Origin: JBCCGI01 sp039029355
GTDB taxonomy: Bacteria > Planctomycetota > UBA1135 > GCA-002686595
Assembly (NCBI GenBank): GCA_039029355.1
Contig: JBCCGI010000018.1
Coordinates: 54,987 to 118,986, forward strand
Length of the DNA stretch: 64,000 bases
Reading direction: 5' to 3'
The notes beneath the pieces are model-generated. The model was given only the letters and a program-made list of their open reading frames with translations, was not told the origin of the DNA and did no database searches. Positions 17,408 to 25,792 of the stretch are shown here, piece by piece; position 1 is the stretch's first letter; every line of letters begins with the position of its first letter. A program made the translations under genes and the position numbers.

Positions 17408-18856
17408 ATGGAGCAGGCTTCCACATCCGACCGGCTGAGCCAGCGCGACGTCGCGCTGACGCTCTTGCTCGGGCTGGCCGCCTTCGCGCTGTACCGCGTG
17501 ACGACGCAGGAGCGGCTCGCGAACGACGGGCCGCAGCTGGCGTCGGTGTTCGTGCTGGTTCCGGACTCGGTCCACTGGCAGGTGCTCTACCTGCCGCTCG
17601 CTCGGCTCCTGGGCCGCCTCGCCGACTTCGGCGATCCGTTCGGGCCGCTGCGTCTGCTCGGCGCCCTCGGCGGGGGCGTCGGCGTGGGCGCGAGCTACCT
17701 CCTCGCGCGCGGCTTCGGCGTCGAGCGCCGCTTCGCGGCCGCGGCGGCGGCTCTGGTCGCCGTGACCCGGCACGCCTGGTTCTTCGGCACCTCGATCGAG
17801 GTCCACTCGCTGCACTTCGGCCTCGTCGGGGTCGCCGCCTGCACCACGCTCTACGCGCCGTGGCGACGGCCCGCGCTGGCGCTCCTCGTCGCGGCGCTCG
17901 GCTTCGCGGCGACGTGGACGACGCACGGCACGGCGGTGCTGCTCGGGCCGGGCTGGGTGGCGCTCGCGGGCTACGCCCGCGCGCGGGTCGCCGAGCCGTT
18001 CCGGGTGCGTACGCTGCTCTTCGTGGTCGGCCCGGTGCTGCTCGCCGCGCTGCTCGCGGTGATGCTGCCGATCAAGCACTGGTGGGTGACGACGACCGGC
18101 GGGCAGAGCGACCTGGAGTGGAACATCATCGTCGCGTACGCCGCCAATACCGACAGCGCGACGTTCCTGTGGGAGGGGCTGCTGCGGCCGCTGGGACTCC
18201 TGGTTCCACTGATCGGGCTCGGCCTGGCGCTCTGGCGGCGGCAGCCGGCCGGCTGGACCCTGGCGGCCCTGATCGCGCCGGGGACGGCGTTCCTCGTCTG
18301 GTGGGGCGTGCCGGAGGACGGCGGCTACTTCCTGGGCCACGCCCCGTTCCACGCGGTGTTGGCCGGCGTCGGGCTGGCCGCGCTCTCGCGGAGGAGCCTG
18401 ATCCTGGTGCCCGGCGTGCTGTTCCTGCAGGCCGCCTCCTCCTGGGCCGGGCTGCGCCACTTCGACGCGCGCTTCGACCCCGCCGAGCGGGTCAAGCTGA
18501 CGCGTGAGACCGTGGGCGAGCGCGCCTTCCTCGGGAAGATCGCCTACCTCGCGCCCGACATCTCGATCTGGCTGCCCGAGGTCGAGGAGGTCGACCTCAC
18601 CGGCCGCCTGCACCAGGGCTACCACGAGGGCATCCCCGCGCGCGAGCTCGCCGAGCGCGTCACCGGCACGATCGAGGCGGCCCTGGCCCAGGCGCCGGTG
18701 GCGCTCGACACCAGCTACGTGGGGGAGAGCTGGGACCTCGCCGGCGAGGGCGTGAACGACTACGTCGACGAGTTCGTCACCGCGATCTTGGAGCGCTTCG
18801 AGGTGACCTACGCGTCGCGCGAGTCCTGGACCTTCGCGGTCCTCGCGCCGCGCTAG
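17408..18856 (+). CDS. Polytopic membrane protein, possible GT-C-type glycosyltransferase
   Basis: A 482-residue protein with roughly nine or ten membrane segments over residues 18-350 and a soluble C-terminal region of about 130 residues. The early loop with NDGPQLASVF followed by HWQVLYLPLARLLG and the TRHAWFFGTSIEVHSLHF segment resemble DUF2723/GT-C polyprenol-linked glycosyltransferases, but the acidic catalytic pair normally used to identify them is not clear. The family remains tentative. Its stop shares CTAG with the convergent amidohydrolase gene. Confidence 0.5.
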   Translation: MEQASTSDRLSQRDVALTLLLGLAAFALYRVTTQERLANDGPQLASVFVLVPDSVHWQVLYLPLARLLGRLADFGDPFGPLRLLGALGGGVGVGASYLLARGFGVERRFAAAAAALVAVTRHAWFFGTSIEVHSLHFGLVGVAACTTLYAPWRRPALALLVAALGFAATWTTHGTAVLLGPGWVALAGYARARVAEPFRVRTLLFVVGPVLLAALLAVMLPIKHWWVTTTGGQSDLEWNIIVAYAANTDSATFLWEGLLRPLGLLVPLIGLGLALWRRQPAGWTLAALIAPGTAFLVWWGVPEDGGYFLGHAPFHAVLAGVGLAALSRRSLILVPGVLFLQAASSWAGLRHFDARFDPAERVKLTRETVGERAFLGKIAYLAPDISIWLPEVEEVDLTGRLHQGYHEGIPARELAERVTGTIEAALAQAPVALDTSYVGESWDLAGEGVNDYVDEFVTAILERFEVTYASRESWTFAVLAPR

Positions 18857-19764
18857 TCGAGCCCCAGCAGCCCGCGCGCGTTGCCGCCGAAGATCCGGAC
18901 GCGGTCCTCCTCCGGAGCACCGATCGCGCCGAGCGCCTCGCGCTGGGCCATGTAGAGGTCGTGGCGCCAGCCGCGCGGGAAGGTCGAGGAGTCCGTGCCG
19001 AACAGCACGCGCTCGGGCCCGAGCACGCCCAGGGCGCGCTCGAACACGTCGACCAGCGAGGTCTTCGCGGCCTGCGTCGCCACCCAGCCGTTGGACGAGC
19101 TCGTGTCGACGTACACGTTCTCGCACATCGAGGCCAGCATCAGCGTCTCGCGCAGGAAGCCGGCGCCGAAGTGCGGGATCACGAACCGGACCTGCCCGAA
19201 GTCGTTCGCGGCCGGGATCAGCGCCAGCGGGTTCGCGGTGCTGAGGTCGTAGGGCCGCGGCAGCCCGAAGAGGTCGCGCAGCTTGACCTGCAGCATCCCG
19301 CAGTGCACCACGACGATCGCGCCCTGCTCGGCGGCCTGCTCGTACACGGCGCGCGCCTCCGGCCCCGACGGGTCGAAGCGGTGCATGGCCGGGAAGAGGA
19401 GCACGCCGCGGAAGCCCTGTGCGAAGAGCTCGGCGGCGCCGGCCGGGGCCTCGGGCGCGAGCGGGTTGACCAGCGCGAAGGGCGTGATGCGGCCGTTCGA
19501 GGCCTTCGCGGCCTCGCCGACGACGCCGGCCTCCTGGGGCAGGCTGGCGAAGCTGACCAGGTGGGCCACGCCGTAGGTGTCGAGCTCGGCCAGCCAGCGC
19601 TCCAGGTGCTCGCCGTGGTCGCGCGACGGCAGCTCCAGGTCGAGGCTCTTGCCCACGCGCTCGACCCGCCGGTCGACGGTGCCCTCGTGCGGAGACTGCT
19701 CCGCCAGGGCCTCAAAGAAGGCGCGGGAGAAGAAGTGTGAGTGGAAGTCGATGAGCTGGTTCAC
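18853..19764 (-). CDS. Amidohydrolase-2 family metal-dependent hydrolase
   Basis: A 303-residue TIM-barrel protein. It has FHSHFFSR at the N-terminus (metal His pair), VVHCGMLQ, FVIPHFGAGF and VLFGTDSST with the final metal Asp, the order expected for the amidohydrolase-2 (decarboxylase/lactonase-like) branch. GTG is the start because a full AAGGAGG lies just upstream. The exact substrate is unknown; relatives act on aromatic acids, lactones or amides. It follows the FkbM methyltransferase gene by three bases and is likely in its operon. Confidence 0.75.
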   Translation of the reverse strand: MNQLIDFHSHFFSRAFFEALAEQSPHEGTVDRRVERVGKSLDLELPSRDHGEHLERWLAELDTYGVAHLVSFASLPQEAGVVGEAAKASNGRITPFALVNPLAPEAPAGAAELFAQGFRGVLLFPAMHRFDPSGPEARAVYEQAAEQGAIVVVHCGMLQVKLRDLFGLPRPYDLSTANPLALIPAANDFGQVRFVIPHFGAGFLRETLMLASMCENVYVDTSSSNGWVATQAAKTSLVDVFERALGVLGPERVLFGTDSSTFPRGWRHDLYMAQREALGAIGAPEEDRVRIFGGNARGLLGLD

Positions 19765-19767
19765 GGG

Positions 19768-20613
19768 TCAGCCCTCCTTCAGGCTGCGCCACATCGAGCG
19801 GAGGCGACCGGCGGTCCCGCCGACGTGGAAGGGAAGTCCGCGCGTTCCGTAGAGGTCGATGCCGCCCTTGACCGGGTCGCGGGCGAGGGCCTGGCGCAGG
19901 ATGCGCTCCGGACGCATCGGATAGGGAGCGGCGGTGGCCTTGCCGAGCACGAAGCCCTCGGCGGTCAGGAGCGCGAGCAGGTCCTCGGGCGACGCGCCGC
20001 GTAGGGCGTACGGCCAGAACTCGATCAACAGGGCGAGCTCGGGGCTCTGCTTCAGCAGCTTCTTGGCGCCCTGCAGCGCGAGCCACTCGGAACCCTGGGT
20101 GTCGACCTTCAGCAACCGGATCGGACCCTGCACGTGGTCGTCCACGCGCTCGACCCGGATCTCGGTCAGCTCGGCCCCCGACAGGTCGTCCGGCGCTTCG
20201 CCGCCGTCGACCACGCGGTTGTCGCCGTGGTTGGCGGGGGCCAGCGCGATCTGGGCCGTCCCGGTCTCGGCACCTGCGGCCGCGGCGTGGAGCACGCCCT
20301 TGCCCGGGCCCAGCTCCTCGGCGCGGCGCATGTTGCGCTCGGCGACGGCCGCGATGGCGGGCACCGGCTCGAAGGCGTGCACCTCGCACCCGGCCAGGAT
20401 GGCGAGCACCGCGTACCAGCCCACGTTGGCCCCGAGGTCGACGACGCGGTCCCCCGGACGCAGGTGGGCGCGGAAGAGCGCCGTCTCGTGCTCCTCCCAG
20501 GCGCCGCTCTCGATCGCGGGACCGATAACGGTGTCGCCCTCGAGCACGTCGAAGTCGAGGTCCTTGCCGTGCGCGAGGCCGGGCACGGAGATCGTCCTGG
20601 GCCGCAGGTCCAT
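19768..20613 (-). CDS. FkbM-family SAM-dependent methyltransferase
   Basis: A 281-residue Rossmann-fold methyltransferase. Motif I is VVDLGANVGWYAVLAI (about residues 57-72), followed by HAFEPVPAI with the acidic residue for the ribose hydroxyls, and LLKVDTQGSEWLALQGA, the hallmark of the FkbM family. Members O-methylate sugars or other hydroxyl groups of polysaccharides and secondary metabolites. No glycan cluster surrounds it, so the acceptor is unknown. Confidence 0.82.
   Translation of the reverse strand: MDLRPRTISVPGLAHGKDLDFDVLEGDTVIGPAIESGAWEEHETALFRAHLRPGDRVVDLGANVGWYAVLAILAGCEVHAFEPVPAIAAVAERNMRRAEELGPGKGVLHAAAAGAETGTAQIALAPANHGDNRVVDGGEAPDDLSGAELTEIRVERVDDHVQGPIRLLKVDTQGSEWLALQGAKKLLKQSPELALLIEFWPYALRGASPEDLLALLTAEGFVLGKATAAPYPMRPERILRQALARDPVKGGIDLYGTRGLPFHVGGTAGRLRSMWRSLKEG
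19773..19779 (-). promoter_or_regulatory. Shine-Dalgarno site deciding a GTG start
   Basis: AAGGAGG on the minus strand, eight bases before the GTG at 19764. It overlaps the end of the upstream FkbM frame and selects the start of the amidohydrolase. Confidence 0.75.
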
Positions 20614-20699
20614 GAAGCGGAGTCTAGCGCGGGGGTGGTCCGGGCGCGCGGCCCGAATCGGCGCTCTTGCGCCGAGCGCGGCTCCCCGGCGATCGAAAG

Positions 20700-20739
20700 C
20701 GAAGACGCCCCGGCCGACCGATCGGTCCGCCGGGGCGCC
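20700..20739 (-). terminator. Terminator-like hairpin downstream of the pseudopilin gene
   Basis: On the minus strand CGCCCCGGCGGACCG and CGGTCGGCCGGGGCG form a 15-pair stem with one mismatch and a tight AT centre, followed by the pyrimidine-rich TCTTCGCTTTC. It lies about 30 bases past the stop at 20767. Confidence 0.65.
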
Positions 20740-20766
20740 GCGTGCTCGGGCGAGCCGGTTGGTGCG

Positions 20767-21285
20767 CTAGTCGCGGAAGCTCGCTCCGCCGCCGGTGACG
20801 TAGGCGAACTCCGAGCCCCAGTCCCGGTTCTGGCATTGGAAGAAGCCCTGGTTCTTGTCGGCGAATTCGTCCGACTCGAAGTTGCGAACGCCAAGCACGT
20901 AGAAGTCGGTGTTGCCGTTGCAGCCGTACGAACCGGCGTTGTAGACGTAGTAACGGTAGTGGAACGTCTCGTCGTTGATCGGATCCACTGCCTGATCGTC
21001 GAGATAACCCTCGTCGCGCAGAACCTGGACGAAGTCGCCGTCTTGCGATACGTCCCAGCCGCCGTAGGACGCGTTCTGGTTGGCGGCAGGGTACGCGCCC
21101 TTGTCCATGTAGTACTGCTCAACCGCATTGCGCACGGTCTTGACGTCCGCGAGCCGGCGGGCGTCACGGGCCGACGCCATGTGGTTGCTCACTCTGGGCA
21201 CGAGAACACCGGCCAGGATCGCCAGGATGGCGACGACGACGATGAGCTCGATGAGCGTGAAGCCCTGGTTGGGTTGACTCTTCAT
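20767..21285 (-). CDS. Type II secretion/type IV pilin-like major pseudopilin
   Basis: A 172-residue protein with a short leader (MKSQPNQG) cut before FTLIELIVVVAILAILAGVL, a textbook class III signal with Glu5, then VSNHMASARDARRLADVKTVRNAV as the continuing helix. The C-terminal domain is Tyr/Asn/Asp-rich with two Cys residues (in SYGCNGN and FFQCQNRD) that could form a disulfide loop. ATG at 21285 is chosen; in-frame codons up to 21411 add a Pro-rich stretch not expected before a prepilin leader. It is divergent from the secretion operon across 209 bases and ends at a terminator, so it is an independent transcript, as expected for an abundant pilin. Confidence 0.82.
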   Translation of the reverse strand: MKSQPNQGFTLIELIVVVAILAILAGVLVPRVSNHMASARDARRLADVKTVRNAVEQYYMDKGAYPAANQNASYGGWDVSQDGDFVQVLRDEGYLDDQAVDPINDETFHYRYYVYNAGSYGCNGNTDFYVLGVRNFESDEFADKNQGFFQCQNRDWGSEFAYVTGGGASFRD

Positions 21286-21494
21286 TAGAAGGTGCTGTGA
21301 CTCTGAGGGGGGCGCCGGCGGGGGGCCCGCGGCGGGGTACGCTCCCTGGCTATCGGTCTGTGGACCGGCCGCCTTGAACCCGGCTTCGGTTTTCGGGGGC
21401 TCGCCTCCCAACTTGCGACCTCAAGCCGCGCGCCGTACCGACCGAAGACTTCCGGCGTGGATCCCCCGGGCCCCTGCCCGCCACCCGTACCCCA
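21286..21494. promoter_or_regulatory. Divergent intergenic region between the pseudopilin gene and the secretion operon
   Basis: These 209 bases must carry the promoters of both the leftward pseudopilin and the rightward PilM-like operon. No clear core promoter or operator repeat stands out by eye. Shared control of the two transcripts is an inference from the arrangement. Confidence 0.4.
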
Positions 21495-22940
21495 ATGTTC
21501 CGACGACAGCTCTCCACGGCGGGCAGCGCCGTCCTCTGCCTCTCCCGGGAGGTCGCGGAGTGGTTCGACGACTCCGGCAAGGTCGCGCGCTACGGCCGTG
21601 CCACCGTGGAGGGAGAGGGGGGCGCCGCGCTCGCCGCGGCCGCCGATCGCGCTCGGCAGGAGTCGGGAGGTCCGCGTTGCCCCTGCGTGGTCACGCTCGG
21701 CGGTGGCCTCATTTGGCACGAGCGCATCGAGGCGCCGCCGATCGGCCGCAAGGAGCTCACCAAGGTCTTCACGCGCAAGTCCGCGGCCCTGCTGGGAGTT
21801 GCCCGAGAAGACACGCTCTTCACGGCCCTGGCCCCGACCTCGACGGATCCGGCCGCGCCCGGGCGGAGCGGCGCCACCTGGACCGTGCTCGCGATGCGGC
21901 GGGCGGAGGCCACCGCGCTGCGCCTGCGCCTGCGCGAGCGTGGCTTTTCGGTGCGACGCGTCGTGTCTTCCCGCATGGCTGCGGTGCAGGCGGCTCAACG
22001 TCTCCTCTCGCGGCCGGCCTCGGCCGCCATGTTGGTCAGCATCGAGCCATCGACCGTCACGCTCACGCTCTTCCGGGGCGAGACGATCCTCAACCAGGAT
22101 CGCATCGAGGGCGACTTCCTCGTGAATCCGTCGATCGCGACCAGCCTGATCCACGAGGTGAAGAGCTTCCTCGGGTACTGGAAGAAGGAGAGTCGCGGCG
22201 AGGTCGTCGAGGAGCTCGTGCTGCTCGGCCTGCCGTCGGATCGCGGCACGCTCCTGCGGCACGCCTTCGAGTCGGCGCTGTCGGGCGTGACCGTGATCGT
22301 CCGCCCGGACGAGAGCGAAGAGGAAACGGAGCTCGCGGGGCGCTTCGAGCACTTCCGCGCGGCCCGAGCCGTCGGTCCGCTGAACCCGGCGCTCACCACT
22401 CCGCTGGCCCCGCGGCGCGCGACGGTCGCGGCCCTGGCGCTCTGCTGTACCGTGGCGGCTTGCGCGGTGGGGTGGAGGATCCACGGCCGGTTGGTGGCTC
22501 AGGAACAGGAGCTGCGCGTGCGGGCGGGCCTCATGGGCGCCGAAGCCGCCGATCTCACGACGGTCTACGACGAGAACCGGGATGCCGCCGAGCGCATTGA
22601 GCGCCTGCGCGCCAGCGTCGAGCGCGTCGCGCTGATCCGCGCGTCCGGGGTCGCCGCGGAGGAAGTCGTGGCCGCGACGCTCGATGCCTTTCAGGGGAGG
22701 GCGTCCCTGCTCGACCTCGACGTGCGCGCGGGCATCGCGCCGGGAGAGCTGAAGGTCGCCATCACCGGGCTGGTCGGCGCCGACCCGGCCGAGATCCTCG
22801 TCGCGCTCGGCGGGGTCACGCGTTCGCTCGAGGGCTCCGGGCGCTTCCGCGACGTGGTGCTGACCCTGCCCGACGTGATGCCCGACGCGAGATCCGGGCG
22901 GAACGTCGAGTTTCAGATCAACGCCCTTCTGGAGAGCTGA
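21495..22940 (+). CDS. PilM-PilN-like (GspL-like) fusion protein
   Basis: A 481-residue protein. Residues 1-295 look like an actin-fold PilM/GspL cytoplasmic domain with strands such as AMLVSIEPSTVTLTLFRG and a C-terminal ELVLLGLPSDRG turn. A single membrane helix lies at about 313-332 (LALCCTVAACAVGW), followed by a periplasmic coiled segment and a ferredoxin-like PilN domain. This layout equals GspL of type II secretion, or PilM and PilN joined. It recruits the assembly ATPase to the inner-membrane platform. It is the first gene of an eight-gene plus operon; the next gene starts after one base. Confidence 0.65.
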   Translation: MFRRQLSTAGSAVLCLSREVAEWFDDSGKVARYGRATVEGEGGAALAAAADRARQESGGPRCPCVVTLGGGLIWHERIEAPPIGRKELTKVFTRKSAALLGVAREDTLFTALAPTSTDPAAPGRSGATWTVLAMRRAEATALRLRLRERGFSVRRVVSSRMAAVQAAQRLLSRPASAAMLVSIEPSTVTLTLFRGETILNQDRIEGDFLVNPSIATSLIHEVKSFLGYWKKESRGEVVEELVLLGLPSDRGTLLRHAFESALSGVTVIVRPDESEEETELAGRFEHFRAARAVGPLNPALTTPLAPRRATVAALALCCTVAACAVGWRIHGRLVAQEQELRVRAGLMGAEAADLTTVYDENRDAAERIERLRASVERVALIRASGVAAEEVVAATLDAFQGRASLLDLDVRAGIAPGELKVAITGLVGADPAEILVALGGVTRSLEGSGRFRDVVLTLPDVMPDARSGRNVEFQINALLES

Positions 22941-22941
22941 C

Positions 22942-23565
22942 GTGCGCGAGATTTCCAACCTTGGCCGAAGCGCGCTGGGCCGGGCCGCCGTTCTGCTGGT
23001 CCCGGCGATCTGCTCGTTCGTGGCGCTCGCCGGCGTCACGGCGAGGCCCGCGATCGGGCTGACGGCGGCGCGCGCCGAGCTCGAGCAGGCCACGATCCGC
23101 GCACGCCGGTACCGCGTGGAGTGGGCCAAGCACGTCGCCTACCGCGACGTCGACGCCGGCGCCCGCCTTGCGGAAGCGCAGGCGCGGATCGACCGCATGT
23201 TGCCCTCCAACGTGGGCAAGCTGGACCTGCACACCGCGCTTCGGCTCGCCGCCGAGCTGTCGAGCCTGACGGTGAGCTCCCTCCACCTCGGCGACGCCGA
23301 GGATGTGGGGCTACCGCGGCTCGGCGACCTGGCTGTGCTGCAGCGCGTCGAGCTCAACGCCGAGGGCGAGCTGCCGGACGTCTTCACAATGCTCTCGACG
23401 CTCGAGCGGCTCGGCCTCCCGGTGGTCGTGCACGAGCTCTCCCTCGACCGCACCCAACCCTCGACTCAGACCTTCGGCGTCTACCTATCCCTCGGGATCT
23501 ACCAGGTCGTACCCCTCCCCGAAGACGACACGGCCGAAGCGCGTAGCGAGGAGCAATCCCCGTGA
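22942..23565 (+). CDS. PilO/GspM-like inner-membrane assembly protein
   Basis: A 207-residue protein from a GTG start one base after the preceding stop. It has one N-terminal membrane helix (AAVLLVPAICSFVALAGV), a helical stalk with several Arg/Glu heptads, and a C-terminal alpha-beta domain (LQRVELNAEGELPDVFTMLS, then GVYLSLGIYQVVPL). Size, topology and position after the PilM/PilN-like gene identify it as the PilO/GspM component, which dimerises with PilN/GspL. Sequence likeness alone would not be decisive. Confidence 0.6.
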   Translation: MREISNLGRSALGRAAVLLVPAICSFVALAGVTARPAIGLTAARAELEQATIRARRYRVEWAKHVAYRDVDAGARLAEAQARIDRMLPSNVGKLDLHTALRLAAELSSLTVSSLHLGDAEDVGLPRLGDLAVLQRVELNAEGELPDVFTMLSTLERLGLPVVVHELSLDRTQPSTQTFGVYLSLGIYQVVPLPEDDTAEARSEEQSP

Positions 23566-24320
23566 ATCAAAAGACCAAGACCCTAGTTGCCGGCGCGCTC
23601 GCGGCGGCCGGCGGCGCCGTTTGGGTGCCGCAGCTCCTCAGCGCGGGCTCGCCCCCGGCGCACCACGTGATCGAGGAGTTTCCCGCGGATGAGGGCGCCG
23701 GCGCACCGCGCGTGACGATTCCGAGCGCTCCCAAGGTCGGCGCGCCCCAGCAGGCGCCGGAGAGCCCGTCGCCCGCGGGCGAGCTCGACGCCTCGCCGCA
23801 GGAGGCGGGTTCCGGCCCGGCGGGTGCGCTCGCGGACCTCGAGCGCACGCTCTCCCAGGCCGAGCAGCTCAGCGGAGACACGGGAGCCCTAGACCTTGCG
23901 AGCCTCCTCGGCGCGCTGGATCCCGACCGCGACGCGGCCGCGGCTGCGGACGAAGAGCCGGCCCCGCTGCCCGCGGGTCCGCCGGCTGGCGAGGTGCTGC
24001 TCGCCTTCGCGGCCGAGCACGCGCTCACCGGCACGATCGCCGGCGAGCAAGAGGCGGTCGCGATGCTGGGCCACCGGGTGGTACGCCGCGGCGATCGGCT
24101 GGGCCAGGCTGGAATCGAGGTGGCCGACATCGGCCCGGGCTGGGTCGATCTGTCCCGCGATGGCGAGCGCCTGAGGGTCGAGCTGCAGCCCTTCGAGGCG
24201 CGCGGTGGGGTTGCGCGCACCCCCCAGGGCGACGGCGACGATCCCGACACCGCTTCGGGTGGCGAGGTCGACTCGGCTCCCGAGCCCGCGGGTCAACAGC
24301 TCGAAGGAGGCGGCCAGTGA
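23562..24320 (+). CDS. PilP/GspC-like periplasmic linker protein
   Basis: A 252-residue protein from GTG overlapping the previous stop. It has a short N-terminal hydrophobic segment, a long Pro/Ala/Glu-rich linker (residues 40-150) and a compact domain with LTGTIAGEQEAVAMLGHRVVRRGD and VADIGPGWVDLSRDGERLRVEL, the beta-sandwich pattern of the GspC/PilP homology region. It would connect the platform to the secretin. The tail is Gly/Asp-rich. Confidence 0.6.
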   Translation: MNQKTKTLVAGALAAAGGAVWVPQLLSAGSPPAHHVIEEFPADEGAGAPRVTIPSAPKVGAPQQAPESPSPAGELDASPQEAGSGPAGALADLERTLSQAEQLSGDTGALDLASLLGALDPDRDAAAAADEEPAPLPAGPPAGEVLLAFAAEHALTGTIAGEQEAVAMLGHRVVRRGDRLGQAGIEVADIGPGWVDLSRDGERLRVELQPFEARGGVARTPQGDGDDPDTASGGEVDSAPEPAGQQLEGGGQ

Positions 24321-25792
24321 AGTACGGTCGAATGCGCTTGTTCGCCGCGCTCGCCGCTGCCGGCCTCGGCCTCGTCGGCTGCGCCGGGTTCTCCTCAGCG
24401 GGCGAGGAGCTAGAGGAAGCCCTGGGCGAGCCCAGCCTGCCCGGCCTGCGCGAGCAGCGCGAGCCGGTCCCGTTCCAAGCCCCGACGATCGAGCTGCCCG
24501 CCGGAGGGGACGAGGCCGGCGCCGAGCCGCCCGCCGGCGACCCGGCCGCGGCGTCACCGATCGGGGACGACACGCGCTACCCGATCGACCTACGCGGCAT
24601 GCCGATCGCCGAGGCGGTCCATCTGATCGCGAGCATGGCGGGGGTGAACATCGTGCTCGACTCGGGGCTGACCGAGCCGGTGGACGCGAACTTCCCCTCG
24701 ATCACGCTCGACGAGGCGCTCACGGTGCTGCTCGAGCGCCGCGGCCTGACGCTGGTCGAGGAGCCGCCGGGCATCTACTGGGTCGAACGCACCGACGGCA
24801 CCCAGGTCGAGACACAGCTCTTCCAGCTGAACTCGATCGCCGCCAGCGACGTTACGGCGAACCTCGATGCGCTGGTCAGCGGCTCGGTCGAGATCGTCGT
24901 GGACGTGAACCAGAACTTCATCGTCGCGCGTGGGACGCGCGCCGACCTGGACTTCATCGAGTCGTACCTGGCGCAGGCCGACCGGCTCAAGGCGCAGGTG
25001 TTGATCGAAGTCGAGATCCTCGAGGTCACGCTGAACGACAGCTTCGAGCTCGGCATTCAGGCGGCCCTCACCGACACCGACCTGTTCGGCGACGTGCTGG
25101 CCGATCTGGACTTCAACCTGTCGACCGACGCGTCCGACTTCACGGTGCTCTTCGAGGACGCCGGGCAGCCGATCTCGGTCGTGGTCAACGCGCTCTCGAC
25201 CTTTGGGGCCGTCAACGTGGTCAGCTCGCCGCGGGTGCTCGCCGTGACCAACTCCGAGGCGTTGGTGCAGGTCATCACCGAGGTGCCGTACATCGAGGTC
25301 AACACCCAGATCACGAGCGGCGGGGACCTCGGCACGACCTCCCAGCAGCAGGTGTCGTTCAAGGAGGTCGGCATCAAGATGACCGTCACGCCTGTGGTGC
25401 AGGAGGGGGGCGTCATCGGCCTGCAGATCGATCAGGAGTTCTCCGAGGTCGTCGACTTCTTCCTCGGCATCCCCGTGATCGACGCGCGGCGCGTGACCAC
25501 GAGCTTCCTGGTGAACGAGGCTCAGACCGCGATGATCGGCGGGCTCATCCAGGACCGCCAGACCGAGTCCGACCGCGGCGTGCCTGTGCTGATGCACCTG
25601 CCGCTCGTCGGCCGTCTATTCCGCAGCGACGAGGACGCGGTGGATCGGCGTGAGCTGGTCGTGCTGTTGCGTCCGCGGGTGGCGGATCCGGCCGAGTCGT
25701 CGCTCTTCGCCAACGAGTACCACGAGAGCTACGTGCGGCGCGTGCGCGCCGCCGGGCTCCTCGACGAGCGCGAGCTGGGAGCGCAGCATTGA
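24317..25792 (+). CDS. Secretin (GspD/PilQ-like), lipoprotein
   Basis: A 491-residue outer-membrane channel subunit. The signal peptide ends LVGC, making C22 a lipidation site, so no separate pilotin may be needed. Next come a Pro/Glu-rich linker, an STN/N0 domain (about 88-150, IDLRGMPIAEAVHLIASMAGVN), one N1-like domain with VDVNQNFIVARGT, then the secretin core with VEILEVTLNDSFELG, VVSSPRVLAVTNSEA, VGIKMTVTPVV and the terminal GLIQDRQTESDRGVPVL with PLVGRLF. It is shorter than typical GspD (fewer N domains). Four-base overlap with the PilP-like gene. Confidence 0.88.
   Translation: MKYGRMRLFAALAAAGLGLVGCAGFSSAGEELEEALGEPSLPGLREQREPVPFQAPTIELPAGGDEAGAEPPAGDPAAASPIGDDTRYPIDLRGMPIAEAVHLIASMAGVNIVLDSGLTEPVDANFPSITLDEALTVLLERRGLTLVEEPPGIYWVERTDGTQVETQLFQLNSIAASDVTANLDALVSGSVEIVVDVNQNFIVARGTRADLDFIESYLAQADRLKAQVLIEVEILEVTLNDSFELGIQAALTDTDLFGDVLADLDFNLSTDASDFTVLFEDAGQPISVVVNALSTFGAVNVVSSPRVLAVTNSEALVQVITEVPYIEVNTQITSGGDLGTTSQQQVSFKEVGIKMTVTPVVQEGGVIGLQIDQEFSEVVDFFLGIPVIDARRVTTSFLVNEAQTAMIGGLIQDRQTESDRGVPVLMHLPLVGRLFRSDEDAVDRRELVVLLRPRVADPAESSLFANEYHESYVRRVRAAGLLDERELGAQH

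Noticed and set aside
21285..23129. A 614-codon minus-strand open frame antisense to the PilM-like operon.
   Set aside because: It is Arg/Gly/His-rich with no motif and lies opposite convincing secretion genes; high GC makes such frames common.
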